A stretch of 64,000 nucleotides of DNA from JAWKSY01 sp041402125 (GTDB lineage: Bacteria; Planctomycetota; GCA-002687715; DRQF01), in assembly GCA_041402125.1 (NCBI GenBank), contig JAWKSY010000003.1, positions 186,001 to 250,000 of the forward strand, given 5' to 3'. Under the pieces are notes generated by a model that was given only the letters and a program-made list of their open reading frames with translations, was not told where the DNA came from and did not search any database. The number at the start of each line of letters is the position of its first letter. Position 1 is the stretch's first letter. Positions 24,982 to 33,496 of this stretch are shown here, piece by piece. The position numbers were made by a program, and so were the translations under genes.

Positions 24982-26235
24982 TCAGCCCCGGAACTTGCGG
25001 AAGGCCAGCGTCAGGTTGTGGCCGCCGAAGCCGAGCGAGTTGGAGAGCGCGGCCTCGACCTGGAGGTCGCGCGCGGCGCCCTTCACGTAGTCGAGGTTGC
25101 AGCCCTCGCCGGGCGTCTCGTGGTTGAGCGTCTGATGCACGATGCCGCGCTCGATCGAGAGCGCGCAGACAAGCGCCTCGACCGCGGCCGAACCGCCGAG
25201 GAGGTGACCCGTCATGCTCTTCGTGCTCGAGACCGCGATCCGGCGGGCATGGTCGCCGAGGACCGCCTCGATCGCCTGGCTCTCGTTCGGATCGTTGATC
25301 GGCGTCGAGGTGCCGTGCGCGTTGATGTAGGAGATGTCCTCGGCGTTCAGACCGCCGTCGGCCATCGCCGCCCGCATGCTGCGCTGCGCGCCCTCGGCGC
25401 CCGCCGCCGGCTGGGTGATGTGGAAGGCGTCCGCGGTCATGCCGGCGCCGACGAGCTCGGCGTAGATCTTCGCGCCGCGGGCCTTCGCGTGCTCGAGTTC
25501 CTCGACGACGAGGATGCCGGCGCCCTCACCCATGACGAAGCCGTCCCGATCCTTGTCGAAGGGACGGCTCGCGGCCTGCGGATCGTCGTTGCGCGTCGAG
25601 AGCGCCCGGAGCGAACCGAAACCGCTCATGCCGAGGGTCGTGATCGCCGCCTCGGAGCCGCCGGTGACGACGAGGTCGGACTCGCCGTACTGGATCGAAC
25701 GGAGCGCGAGCGCGATCGCGTGCCCGGCCGAGGCGCAGGCCGAGGCGGTCGCGAAGTTCGCGCCCTTCAGGTTGAAGGTCATCGAGACCTGACCGGAGAG
25801 CGCGTTGAGCATGAGCTTGGGAATGAGGAAGGGCGAGACCCGCCGCGGCCCCTTCTCGAGGAGCTTCTTGTGCTGGTCCTCGATCTCCTCGAGACCGCCG
25901 ATGCCCGAGCCGGTGATCACCGAGGCGCGGGGGGCGATCGACTCGTCGACGCCGTCCGCGAGGCCCGCGTCGCGCATCGCCTCGTGGGCCGCGATCATCC
26001 CGAAGACCACGAAGCGATCGAGCTTGCGGGCGGCCGCGCCGTCCATCAGCGAGGCGGCGTCGAACTCGGGCACCTGGCCCGCGATCCGGGCCGGGTAGTC
26101 GGAGACGTCGAACCGGTCGATCGTCCGCACGCCGCTGCGGCCGGCGAGCAGACCTTCCCAGGTGTCGGCGGCGTTGAGTCCGAGAGGGCTGACGGCCCCC
26201 AGGCCGGTGATGACCACACGTCGTCTTGCAACCAT
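24982..26235 (-). CDS. fabF: 3-oxoacyl-ACP synthase II
   Basis: Condensing enzyme of 417 residues. The catalytic cysteine is C167 in ATASACASAGHAI, and the two histidines lie in NAHGTSTPIND and KSMTGHLLGGSAAVEAL. The start MVARRRVVITGLGAVSPLG is typical of FabF. It extends acyl-ACP chains by condensation with malonyl-ACP. It sits directly after acpP, the usual order. Confidence 0.95.
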   Translation of the reverse strand: MVARRRVVITGLGAVSPLGLNAADTWEGLLAGRSGVRTIDRFDVSDYPARIAGQVPEFDAASLMDGAAARKLDRFVVFGMIAAHEAMRDAGLADGVDESIAPRASVITGSGIGGLEEIEDQHKKLLEKGPRRVSPFLIPKLMLNALSGQVSMTFNLKGANFATASACASAGHAIALALRSIQYGESDLVVTGGSEAAITTLGMSGFGSLRALSTRNDDPQAASRPFDKDRDGFVMGEGAGILVVEELEHAKARGAKIYAELVGAGMTADAFHITQPAAGAEGAQRSMRAAMADGGLNAEDISYINAHGTSTPINDPNESQAIEAVLGDHARRIAVSSTKSMTGHLLGGSAAVEALVCALSIERGIVHQTLNHETPGEGCNLDYVKGAARDLQVEAALSNSLGFGGHNLTLAFRKFRG

Positions 26236-26362
26236 GTTCGTCCGTTCCGTTCCGTCCTGAACGTAATGAGGCCGTGAGCCACGTTTCCCGGGCCCACGGC
26301 CTGAATCTCACGGCGCACTCGCGAGGAGTGCACGCGACGGCAACCGGGGCCTCAGCCCGCGA

Positions 26363-26614
26363 TCACTTCGCCGCGATGGCCTTTTCGATGTAGGCCACGG
26401 CGTCCCCGACGGTCTGGATCTTCTCCGCGTCGTCCTCGGGGATGTTGATGTCGAACTGCTCCTCGAGCTCCATGACGAACTCGACGGTGTCCAGCGAGTC
26501 GGCGCTCAGGTCGTTGACGAACGAGGTCTCCATCGTGACGCGATCAGGGCTGGTGCTCAGCTTGTCGCACACGATCTCGATGACCTTATCGGCAACCTCG
26601 GAATTCCCGGCCAT
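26363..26614 (-). CDS. acpP: Acyl carrier protein
   Basis: Acidic protein of 83 residues with the 4'-phosphopantetheine attachment site S40 in ADSLDTVEFVMELEEQF and the second conserved helix NIPEDDAEKIQTVGDAVAYI. It carries growing acyl chains for the fab enzymes encoded on either side. It is preceded by a 185-bp gap after fabG that is less GC-rich than average and could hold a separate promoter, as expected for a highly expressed gene; no clear hexamers were identified. Confidence 0.96.
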   Translation of the reverse strand: MAGNSEVADKVIEIVCDKLSTSPDRVTMETSFVNDLSADSLDTVEFVMELEEQFDINIPEDDAEKIQTVGDAVAYIEKAIAAK

Positions 26615-26799
26615 GTCTCTTCCTCTTCAATACGACCCGTTCGCCAGCCCGTCGATCTCTCGGCGACGGCGCGTGTACGGGACCGCGATGACGGCCCCGA
26701 ACGAGCAAACGGTGATACCACGAAGGGCCCGGCCCTTCAATCTGGCGCCGCCGAAATCGGGACGCCGAATCCTACCGCAAACTCATGGCGGAGGGAGTC

Positions 26800-27546
26800 T
26801 TATATCGCCATCCCGCCGTCGACCACCAGGGTCTGTCCCGTGACGTAGCCGCCGCTGCGACCGGCGAGGAAGCAGACGGCGTTCGCGATGTCCTCGGCGG
26901 CGCCGAAGCGCTGGAGCGGGATCGCCTGGCGCATCCCCTCCCGCATGTCGCCCTCGAAGCCCGAGGTCATGTCCGTCTCGATGAATCCGGGGGCGACCGC
27001 GTTGACGCAGACCGACCGCGAGGCGAGCTCCTTGGCGAGCGCCTTCGTCATCGCGATCAGGCCGCCCTTGCTCGCGGCGTAGTTCGCCTGCCCGGCGTTC
27101 CCCTGGAGGCCCACGACGCTGGCGATGTTGATCACGCGCCCCGCCTCGCTCTTCATGAGCGGTCGCGTGAGCGCCCGGGTCACGTTGAACGCCCCCTTCA
27201 GGTTGACGTCCAGGACGCGGTCCCAGTTCTCCTCGCTCATGCGCATGAAGAGACCGTCGCGGGTCACGCCGGCGTTGTTCACGAGGATGTCGACCCCGCC
27301 GAAGTCGGCGGCGATGGTCTTGCCGAGCTCCTGCGCCGCCTCGAAGTTCGAGACGTCGCAGCCGTAGCCCCGGGCGTCGACGCCCTTCTCCGCCGCCATC
27401 GAGACCGTCTCGGCCACGCCGCCCTCGCTCGTCGCCACGCAGGCGACGGCGCAACCTTCCTCGGCCAGCGCCAGGGCGATCGCACGACCGATGCCGCGGC
27501 TCGCGCCGGTGACGACGGCGACCTTTCCTTCGAGTCCGAGCTTCAT
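26800..27546 (-). CDS. fabG: 3-oxoacyl-ACP reductase
   Basis: Short-chain dehydrogenase of 248 residues. The NADPH site is TGASRGIG (13-20), NNAG is at 90-93, and the catalytic set is S143 with Y156 and K160 in YAASK. VNAVAPGFIETDMT near residue 185 is the typical FabG signature. It reduces 3-oxoacyl-ACP during chain elongation and lies between fabD and acpP. Confidence 0.95.
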   Translation of the reverse strand: MKLGLEGKVAVVTGASRGIGRAIALALAEEGCAVACVATSEGGVAETVSMAAEKGVDARGYGCDVSNFEAAQELGKTIAADFGGVDILVNNAGVTRDGLFMRMSEENWDRVLDVNLKGAFNVTRALTRPLMKSEAGRVINIASVVGLQGNAGQANYAASKGGLIAMTKALAKELASRSVCVNAVAPGFIETDMTSGFEGDMREGMRQAIPLQRFGAAEDIANAVCFLAGRSGGYVTGQTLVVDGGMAI

Positions 27547-27601
27547 CTCGCGTCTCCTCGTCGCGGGTTCGATGCCGGGCGACCGCGTCGCGCGGGGGTT
27601 C

Positions 27602-28531
27602 TCAGAGGGCCTCGAGGTCGGCGACGACGTCGACGTTACCGCTCGTCACCTCGGGGGCGATCTTCTTCATGAGGCCGGTCAGGACCTTGCCCGGACCGGG
27701 CTCGAGCACGTGGCCGATGCCCGCGGCGACGAGAGCGCGCATCGCGCCCTCCCACTGCACCGGGCTCGTCACCTGCGCCTCGAGGCAGCGACGGATCGTC
27801 GCCGCGTCGCGCATCAGCTCGCCGCCGACGTTGCCGGCGACGGGGATCCGGGGGTCGCGGATGTCGATCTCGGCGAGGTCGGCCGCGAGGCGCCGGGCGG
27901 CCGGCTCCATCAGCGCCGAGTGGAACGCGCCGGCGACCTTGAGCGGGATCGCGCGACGGATGCCCATCTCCTTCGCGACGCCCACCGCGCGCTCGACCGC
28001 CGCGAGCGTGCCGGAGAGGACGATCTGACCCGGCGAGAGCAGGTTCGCGACCGAGAGGACCTCGCCCTGCGCCGCCGCGTCCGCGACCGCCTCGGCCTGC
28101 GCGAGATCGGCGCCGAGGAGCGAGACCATGCCGCTCGGCGGATCGTCCGAGGCGTCCTGCATGTAGGCGCCGCGTCGCTCGACGAGGCGGAGACCGTCCT
28201 CGAAGTCGAAGGCGCCGGCGTACCACAGCGCGGTGTACTCGCCGAGCGAGAGGCCGGCCGTCGCCGCGATGCGATCACGGTCCAGCTTGCCCTCGGCCTC
28301 CATCACCGCGACGATCGCCGCCCCGGTGAGGTAGATCCCCGGCTGGCAGTTCCGGGTGAGGGTCAGCTCGTCCTCGGGCCCCTCGAGGCAGACGCGACTC
28401 AGGTCGCGGCCGAGGACCTCGTCGGCGCGCGCGAAGAGCTCGCGCGCGGCGGCGTGACGAGCGACGAAGTCGCCCCCCATGCCGACCTTCTGGGCTCCCT
28501 GACCGGGAAAGAGCAGAGCGGTCGCGCTCAT
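27602..28531 (-). CDS. fabD: Malonyl-CoA:ACP transacylase
   Basis: Protein of 309 residues with the oxyanion motif FPGQGAQ (8-14), the nucleophile S95 in GLSLGEYTAL, and the histidine in VAGAFHSALM. It loads malonate from CoA onto ACP. Order and spacing (46 bp after fabH, 55 bp before fabG) fit the standard fatty-acid operon. Confidence 0.95.
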   Translation of the reverse strand: MSATALLFPGQGAQKVGMGGDFVARHAAARELFARADEVLGRDLSRVCLEGPEDELTLTRNCQPGIYLTGAAIVAVMEAEGKLDRDRIAATAGLSLGEYTALWYAGAFDFEDGLRLVERRGAYMQDASDDPPSGMVSLLGADLAQAEAVADAAAQGEVLSVANLLSPGQIVLSGTLAAVERAVGVAKEMGIRRAIPLKVAGAFHSALMEPAARRLAADLAEIDIRDPRIPVAGNVGGELMRDAATIRRCLEAQVTSPVQWEGAMRALVAAGIGHVLEPGPGKVLTGLMKKIAPEVTSGNVDVVADLEAL

Positions 28532-28577
28532 CGATGCCGTCCTCGCGGGGTTCGGGGGAAGGTCCGGGCGGCGGTGC

Positions 28578-29567
28578 CTACCAGCGGACGAGGGCGGAGC
28601 CCCAGGCGAGGCCCGAGCCGAAGGCGACCATGCTGATGAGGTCGCCCTTGTTCAGCCGGCCCGCGCGCTTCACCTCGTCGAAGGCGATCGGAACGCTGGC
28701 GGCCGAGGTGTTGCCGAAGCGGTCGAGGTTGACGTAGACGCGATCGAGATCGATCGCGAGGGCGTCGATGGCCGCCTCGATGATCCGCTGGTTCACCTGG
28801 TGCGGCACGACGAGCGTGAGGTCGTCGATGCCGTGTCCCGTCTGCTCGAGCGATCCCTTGATCAGGGTCCGGAACTTGCGGACGGCGAACTTGAACACCT
28901 CGTTGCCGCGGATGCTCATCAGGTGGCGGCGTTCCTCGATGATCTCGTGCGTCAGCGGCTCGCGGCTGCCGCCGGCCGGGCGCTGGATCACGTCCCACTG
29001 CGCACCGTCCAGGCCCGAGTCGGTGAAGAGGATCCGCCCGTCCGGCGCGTCGGCGCGCAGGATCATCGCGCCCGCCCCGTCGCCGAAGAGGATCGCCGAG
29101 GTCCGGTCCTGCCAGTTGAGGATGCTGGAGAGCTTCTCGGCGCCGATCACGAGCGCGGTGCGGATGTTGCCGGAGGCGATCAGGCCGCGGGCCGACATCA
29201 TCGCGGAGAGGAAGCCCGTGCACGCGTTGGCGATGTCCCACCCGCCCGCGTTCACCGCGCCGATGCGGTTCTGGACGAAGCAGGCGGTGTTCGGGAGGAG
29301 GTAGTCGGGCGTCACCGTGGCCACGATGATCAGATCGATCTCGGAGGCGTCGATCCCGGCGTCGTCGAGGGCGCGTTCGGCCGCGATCACGCAGAGGTCG
29401 GAGCAGGCCTGATCGTCGGCCGCGATGCGGCGGGCGCGGATGCCGGTGCGCTGAGTGATCCACTCGTCCGAGGTCTCGAGGAACTTCTCGAAGTCGTGGT
29501 TCGTCATCGAGCGCTCGGGGACGTAGTGGCCGGTCCCGATGATCCCGACCTCGCGCAGCTCGTTCAT
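28578..29567 (-). CDS. fabH: 3-oxoacyl-ACP synthase III
   Basis: Initiation condensing enzyme of 329 residues. Catalytic C116 is in ANACTGFLSAM, the histidine in VPHQVNQRII, and the asparagine position falls in the final GSG-containing segment (VAFGSGLAWGSALVRW). The asparagine of the usual Cys-His-Asn triad is in NTSAASVPIAFDE. ATG 29567 has a GGGGAAG ribosome site; the upstream ORF extension is not protein-like. It starts fatty-acid synthesis from acyl-CoA and malonyl-ACP. Confidence 0.95.
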   Translation of the reverse strand: MNELREVGIIGTGHYVPERSMTNHDFEKFLETSDEWITQRTGIRARRIAADDQACSDLCVIAAERALDDAGIDASEIDLIIVATVTPDYLLPNTACFVQNRIGAVNAGGWDIANACTGFLSAMMSARGLIASGNIRTALVIGAEKLSSILNWQDRTSAILFGDGAGAMILRADAPDGRILFTDSGLDGAQWDVIQRPAGGSREPLTHEIIEERRHLMSIRGNEVFKFAVRKFRTLIKGSLEQTGHGIDDLTLVVPHQVNQRIIEAAIDALAIDLDRVYVNLDRFGNTSAASVPIAFDEVKRAGRLNKGDLISMVAFGSGLAWGSALVRW

Positions 29568-29589
29568 CGCACTTCCCCTTCGGACGGAA

Positions 29590-30594
29590 TCAGGATTCGC
29601 TCGATTGCGTCGTGGAGACGCCGGCGGCGATGCGATCGACGACACCGGCGCGCACGAAGCGGGCCGCGGTCTTCACCGCGTTTCCGATCGCGCGGCGGTC
29701 GGACCGCCCGTGACAGATCAGGACGTTGCCGTTGACGCCGAGCAGCGGCGCCGCGCCCTCCTCGGCGTAGTCGGTGTTCCGCCGGAAGCGCCCGATCGTC
29801 TTCTCGAGCTCGGGGTCCTGGTTCGCGCGGACGTAGCCGCCGAAGACGCTCTCGAACTCGCGGTGCATGACCTCGGCGAGTCCCTCGCTGACCTTCAGCA
29901 TGACGTTGCCGACGAAACCCTCGCAGACGATCACGTCCGCCTTGTGCGCGAAGACGTGGTTGCCTTCCGCCATCCCGGTGTAGTTGAAGGGCGCGGTCGC
30001 GAAGAGATCGCGCGTCTCCTTGACGAGCGGGTTTCCCTTCGCCTCCTCCTCACCGATGTTGAGGAGCGCGACGCGGGGGTTCTCGATGCCGAGGATCTTC
30101 TCGGCGTAGATGGACGCCATGACGCCGTAGTGCAGGAGATGCACCGGCTTGCAGTGGACGTTCGCGCCCACGTCGATGACGACCGTCTTGTTGTCCCGGG
30201 TGCCGAGCGCGACGGCGATGCCGGCGCGCCGGATTCCCGGGACGAGCTTGAGGACGAACTGGGACGCCCCGACGACGGCGCCGGTGTTGCCGGCGCTGAC
30301 GAAGGCGTCCGCCTTCCCCATCGCCACGAGGCCGATGGCCTTGACGATGCTGTTGTCCTTCTTCTTGCGGAGCGCCTCGACGGGACTCTCGTGACAGTCC
30401 ACCACGTCTTCCGCGTGGACGATCGCGAGACGGTCGCCGAAGTCCGGGGCGCCCTCGAGCTCCTTGCGGATCGCGTCCTCGCGACCGACGAGGATCACCG
30501 TGGCGTCCGGCTCGTCCTTCAGCGCGCGGAGCGCGCCCTGAACGACCTCGGCGGGGGCGTGATCACCCCCCATGGCGTCGAGTGCGATCCGCAT
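29590..30594 (-). CDS. plsX: Phosphate acyltransferase PlsX
   Basis: Protein of 334 residues with the family opening MRIALDAMGGDHAP, then VSAGNTGA, VIDVGANVHCKP, GEEEAKGNPLVKETRDL and DVIVCEGFVGNVMLK. It converts acyl-ACP to acyl phosphate for phospholipid synthesis. It stands 13 bp after rpmF and 22 bp before fabH, the classic rpmF-plsX-fabH order. Confidence 0.96.
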   Translation of the reverse strand: MRIALDAMGGDHAPAEVVQGALRALKDEPDATVILVGREDAIRKELEGAPDFGDRLAIVHAEDVVDCHESPVEALRKKKDNSIVKAIGLVAMGKADAFVSAGNTGAVVGASQFVLKLVPGIRRAGIAVALGTRDNKTVVIDVGANVHCKPVHLLHYGVMASIYAEKILGIENPRVALLNIGEEEAKGNPLVKETRDLFATAPFNYTGMAEGNHVFAHKADVIVCEGFVGNVMLKVSEGLAEVMHREFESVFGGYVRANQDPELEKTIGRFRRNTDYAEEGAAPLLGVNGNVLICHGRSDRRAIGNAVKTAARFVRAGVVDRIAAGVSTTQSSES

Positions 30595-30607
30595 GGCGGA
30601 CGTCGCC

Positions 30608-30793
30608 TCAGGCCGTCAGGTCGAGGTGGAGGACGTTGCGACCGCGGTAGAAACCGCAGTTGCCGCAGACGCGGTGCGGGAGGACCGCCTGGTTGCAGTT
30701 GCCGCAGCGGATCATCGCGAGCGGGCTGATGTTGTGGTGGGAGCGGCGAATGCGCTTCCGGGCCTTCGAGGTACGTCGCTTCGGAACCGCCAT
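30608..30793 (-). CDS. rpmF: Ribosomal protein L32
   Basis: Basic protein of 61 residues: MAVPKRRTSKARKRIRRSHH, followed by the four-cysteine zinc ribbon CGNC at 30-33 and CGNC at 43-46. It is the usual head of the plsX-fab operon. The DUF177/YceD gene that often precedes rpmF is absent here; a candidate promoter lies about 105 bp upstream. Confidence 0.97.
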   Translation of the reverse strand: MAVPKRRTSKARKRIRRSHHNISPLAMIRCGNCNQAVLPHRVCGNCGFYRGRNVLHLDLTA

Positions 30794-30897
30794 CGTCCCG
30801 CCTCCTGAATGTCACGGGGTCGCGTCAATTCGCGTCCCAACTCACCCGCGCCCAAGGCCTTACCGGCTCCCCACCGAGACCTGACGCGAAGGAGCCG

Positions 30898-30926
30898 ATT
30901 CTATGCAGGGGCCCGCGGACTCACAA
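30898..30926 (-). promoter_or_regulatory. Candidate sigma-70 promoter of the rpmF-plsX-fab operon
   Basis: On the minus strand TTGTGA (30921-30926) and TAGAAT (30898-30903) are separated by exactly 17 bp, close to the vegetative consensus. They lie in the non-coding gap between the recA hairpin and rpmF and point toward rpmF. Confidence 0.45.
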
Positions 30927-31001
30927 CGGGACAGCCGAGGCGCTTTCCCCGATACGGATTTCGCGCGGAAGTCCCTGCGGGGTCACCACTTGAAGCGACG
31001 A

Positions 31002-31040
31002 GGGGCGTCGCCGGGCCCCGATCGGCCCCGGCGACGCCCC
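31002..31040 (-). terminator. Hairpin terminator after recA
   Basis: A perfect 14-bp stem, GGGGCGTCGCCGGG (31002-31015) with CCCGGCGACGCCCC (31027-31040), starts 29 nt past the recA stop. There is no U-run after it, so termination may need Rho or be inefficient. Confidence 0.55.
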
Positions 31041-31068
31041 CCGCGCCCCGCCTTGCGGCGCCGCCGTA

Positions 31069-32160
31069 TCAGGCGCCGGCCTTGGCCGCCTCCGCGACCG
31101 CGGCCTCGGGCGCGGCGGTCTCCTGACGGCGCGGATCGAGCTTGTCGAGGAGGCTCTCGCGGATCGCGTCGGCGATCTCCGGGTTCTCCCGGAGGAAGTC
31201 CTTCGCCCGCTCGCGGCCCTGTCCGATCCGGGTCTCGCCGTAGCAGTACCAGGAGCCCGACTTGTCGACGAGCTTCTCGTCCACGCCCTTGTCGAGAAGG
31301 TCGCCGAGGGTCGAGATGCCCTCGTTGAACATGATGTCGAACTCGACGACGCGGAAGGGAGGCGCGATCTTGTTCTTGGCCACCGAGACCTTGGTCCGGT
31401 TTCCGACGACCTGATCGCGATCGCTGATGCGTCCGATGCGGCGGATGTCGAGGCGCTGGGAGGCGTAGAACTTGAGGGCCCGGCCGCCGGCGGTGGTCTC
31501 CGGGCTGCCGAACATCACGCCGACCTTCTCGCGGATCTGGTTGATGAAGACCACGGAGGTCTTCGTCTTGGAGATGATGCCGGTCAGCTTCCGGAGCGCC
31601 TGCGACATCAGGCGCGCCTGCAGGCCGACGTGGCTGTCGCCCATCTCGCCCTCGATCTCCGCCCGGGGCACGAGCGCCGCGACCGAGTCGACGACCACGA
31701 CGTCCACCGCGTTGCTGCGCACGAGCAGCTCGACGATCTCGAGCGCCTGCTCACCGGTGTCGGGCTGGCTGACGAGGAGGTCCTCGAAGTTCACCCCGAG
31801 CTTCTTCGCGTACTGGGGGTCGAGGGCGTGCTCGGCGTCCACGAAGGCGCAGATGCCGCCCTCCTTCTGGGCGTTCGCCACGACGTGGAGCGTCAGCGTC
31901 GTCTTTCCGGAGCTCTCCGGGCCGTAGATCTCGATGATGCGTCCGCGCGGCACGCCGCCGCCGAGGGCGAGGTCGAGCGAGAGACAGCCCGTCGAGATGC
32001 ACTGGATCCGCTCGAGCTGCTCCTCGCCGAGGCGCATGATCGCGCCCTTGCCGAACTGCTTCTCGATCTGCTGGAGAGTGAGGTCGAGCGCCTGACGGCG
32101 CTTGCCGTCGTCCGACGGCTTCGGCGGCAACGCCGCGCTCTTGGATGCGTTCTTGGCCAT
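31069..32160 (-). CDS. recA: Recombinase RecA
   Basis: Protein of 363 residues. Walker A is GPESSGKT (80-87), preceded by RGRIIEIY; further landmarks are VDAEHALDPQYAKKLGV, VVDSVAALVPRAE, the L1/L2 loops (MGDSHVGLQARLMSQALRKL and INQIREKVGVMFGSPETT in part) and GGRALKFYASQRLDIRR. It forms the ATP-dependent strand-exchange filament and triggers SOS cleavage. ATG 32160 is preceded by AGGAGG. The C-terminal tail is Ala/Glu rich. No SOS box could be identified in the 130-bp upstream gap. Confidence 0.97.
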   Translation of the reverse strand: MAKNASKSAALPPKPSDDGKRRQALDLTLQQIEKQFGKGAIMRLGEEQLERIQCISTGCLSLDLALGGGVPRGRIIEIYGPESSGKTTLTLHVVANAQKEGGICAFVDAEHALDPQYAKKLGVNFEDLLVSQPDTGEQALEIVELLVRSNAVDVVVVDSVAALVPRAEIEGEMGDSHVGLQARLMSQALRKLTGIISKTKTSVVFINQIREKVGVMFGSPETTAGGRALKFYASQRLDIRRIGRISDRDQVVGNRTKVSVAKNKIAPPFRVVEFDIMFNEGISTLGDLLDKGVDEKLVDKSGSWYCYGETRIGQGRERAKDFLRENPEIADAIRESLLDKLDPRRQETAAPEAAVAEAAKAGA

Positions 32161-32290
32161 GGGGCCGTCCTCCTGTCGCCGCTCGGACCACCGCGGCTCC
32201 GAGCAGGGCAAGGTAGAAGACGAGGGGGACGGCCCGGACGGACCCGTGGGTCCCGGAATTCCCGCCCCGGACGGCCCGGGCGGGACCCCT

Positions 32291-33496
32291 TCAGCCCAGC
32301 CGGGCGGCCAGGAAGGCCTCGATCCGGTCGTAGGCCGTCTCGAGGAGGTCCTCCGGCGGGAGGTAGACCACCCGGAAATGCGCGGTCCCCGGCCGCTGCC
32401 CGAATCCCCCGCCGTGGACGACGACGACGCCGGTCTGGCGGACGAGGTCGTGGATGAAGGCCTCCTCCCCCGCCGGGTCGATCTCGAGGCGCGGGAAGGC
32501 GTAGAAGGCGCCCTTGGGGGCGACGCAACTCACGCCCGGCATGGCGTTCAGCCGCCGGACCGTGAGGTCGCGGCGCTCCGCGATCTTCCGGCGCAGCGCC
32601 GGCAGGTGGCTCTTGTCGGCGAGCACGGCCGGGATCGCGTACTGCTCGGGGTGGTTCGAGGACAGGCGGGCGCGCTCGAGCTGCGCCATCGCGCCGACGT
32701 AGTCCCGCGTCGCCTCCTCGGGACCCGAGAGGACGCCCCAGCCGATCCGAAGCCCGGGACCGAGGTAGGCCTTGCTGAGTCCGTCGAAGCTCAGGATCGA
32801 GACGTCGTCCGCGAGGCTCGCCATCGGCACGAACTCGGCCCCGTCGAGCGTCAGCTCGCCGTAGATCTCGTCCGCGATGAGGAGGAGCCCGTGGCGGCGG
32901 CAGATGTCGACCAGACCCTCGAGGGTCGCCCGGTCGGCGACGCTGCCCGTCGGGTTGTTCGGATTGATGCAGACCACCGCCCGGGTGTCCGCGTCGATGC
33001 GTCGCTCGAGATCCTCGAGGTCCGGCTGCCAGCCGTTCGACTCGTCGAGGAAGTAGGGATTCTCGCGCAGGCCGAGCTTGGCCACGAGCGCGGTGTAGAG
33101 CGGATAGCCCGGCGAGGGGGTGAGGATGTTCTCGCCCGGGTTGCAGAGCGCCGTCAGCGCGATCTCGATGCCCTCGCTGCAGCCGTTCGAGACGAAGACG
33201 TGGCGGATCCCCTCGATCCCGCGCCGCTCGTACTCGGCCCGGATCGCCTCGAGGGCGGGCGCCGCGCCGTCGCTCGGCGCGTAGCCGTTCCGGTTGCGGT
33301 GGAGCGCGGACGCGATCGCGTCGATCGCCACCGCCGGGGTCTCGTAGTCGAAGACGTTCGGGTCGCCGATGTTGAGATAGATCATCTCCCGACCGGCGCG
33401 GCGCGCCTCCTCGGCGACGACGAGGATGTCGCGGACGGCGTACTTGATGCCGGCGATCCGGCGCGCGGGCGCGATGCGCTTTCCGTGGTCGGTCAC
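32291..33496 (-). CDS. Class I/II PLP aminotransferase, AlaA/AlaC-like
   Basis: Fold-type I aminotransferase of 401 residues. The N-terminus KYAVRDILVVAEEARRAGRE then YLNIGDPNVFDYETP matches the AlaA-type alanine transaminases. PLP-site landmarks are VSNGCSEGIEIAL, NPNNPTGSV, ADEIYGELTL and the Schiff-base lysine in SFDGLSKAYLGPGLRIGWG. It would interconvert pyruvate/alanine or a related pair; the substrate is inferred. It lies 130 bp upstream of recA and is divergent from, and overlaps by about 22 bp, the homocysteine S-methyltransferase gene. Confidence 0.88.
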   Translation of the reverse strand: MTDHGKRIAPARRIAGIKYAVRDILVVAEEARRAGREMIYLNIGDPNVFDYETPAVAIDAIASALHRNRNGYAPSDGAAPALEAIRAEYERRGIEGIRHVFVSNGCSEGIEIALTALCNPGENILTPSPGYPLYTALVAKLGLRENPYFLDESNGWQPDLEDLERRIDADTRAVVCINPNNPTGSVADRATLEGLVDICRRHGLLLIADEIYGELTLDGAEFVPMASLADDVSILSFDGLSKAYLGPGLRIGWGVLSGPEEATRDYVGAMAQLERARLSSNHPEQYAIPAVLADKSHLPALRRKIAERRDLTVRRLNAMPGVSCVAPKGAFYAFPRLEIDPAGEEAFIHDLVRQTGVVVVHGGGFGQRPGTAHFRVVYLPPEDLLETAYDRIEAFLAARLG

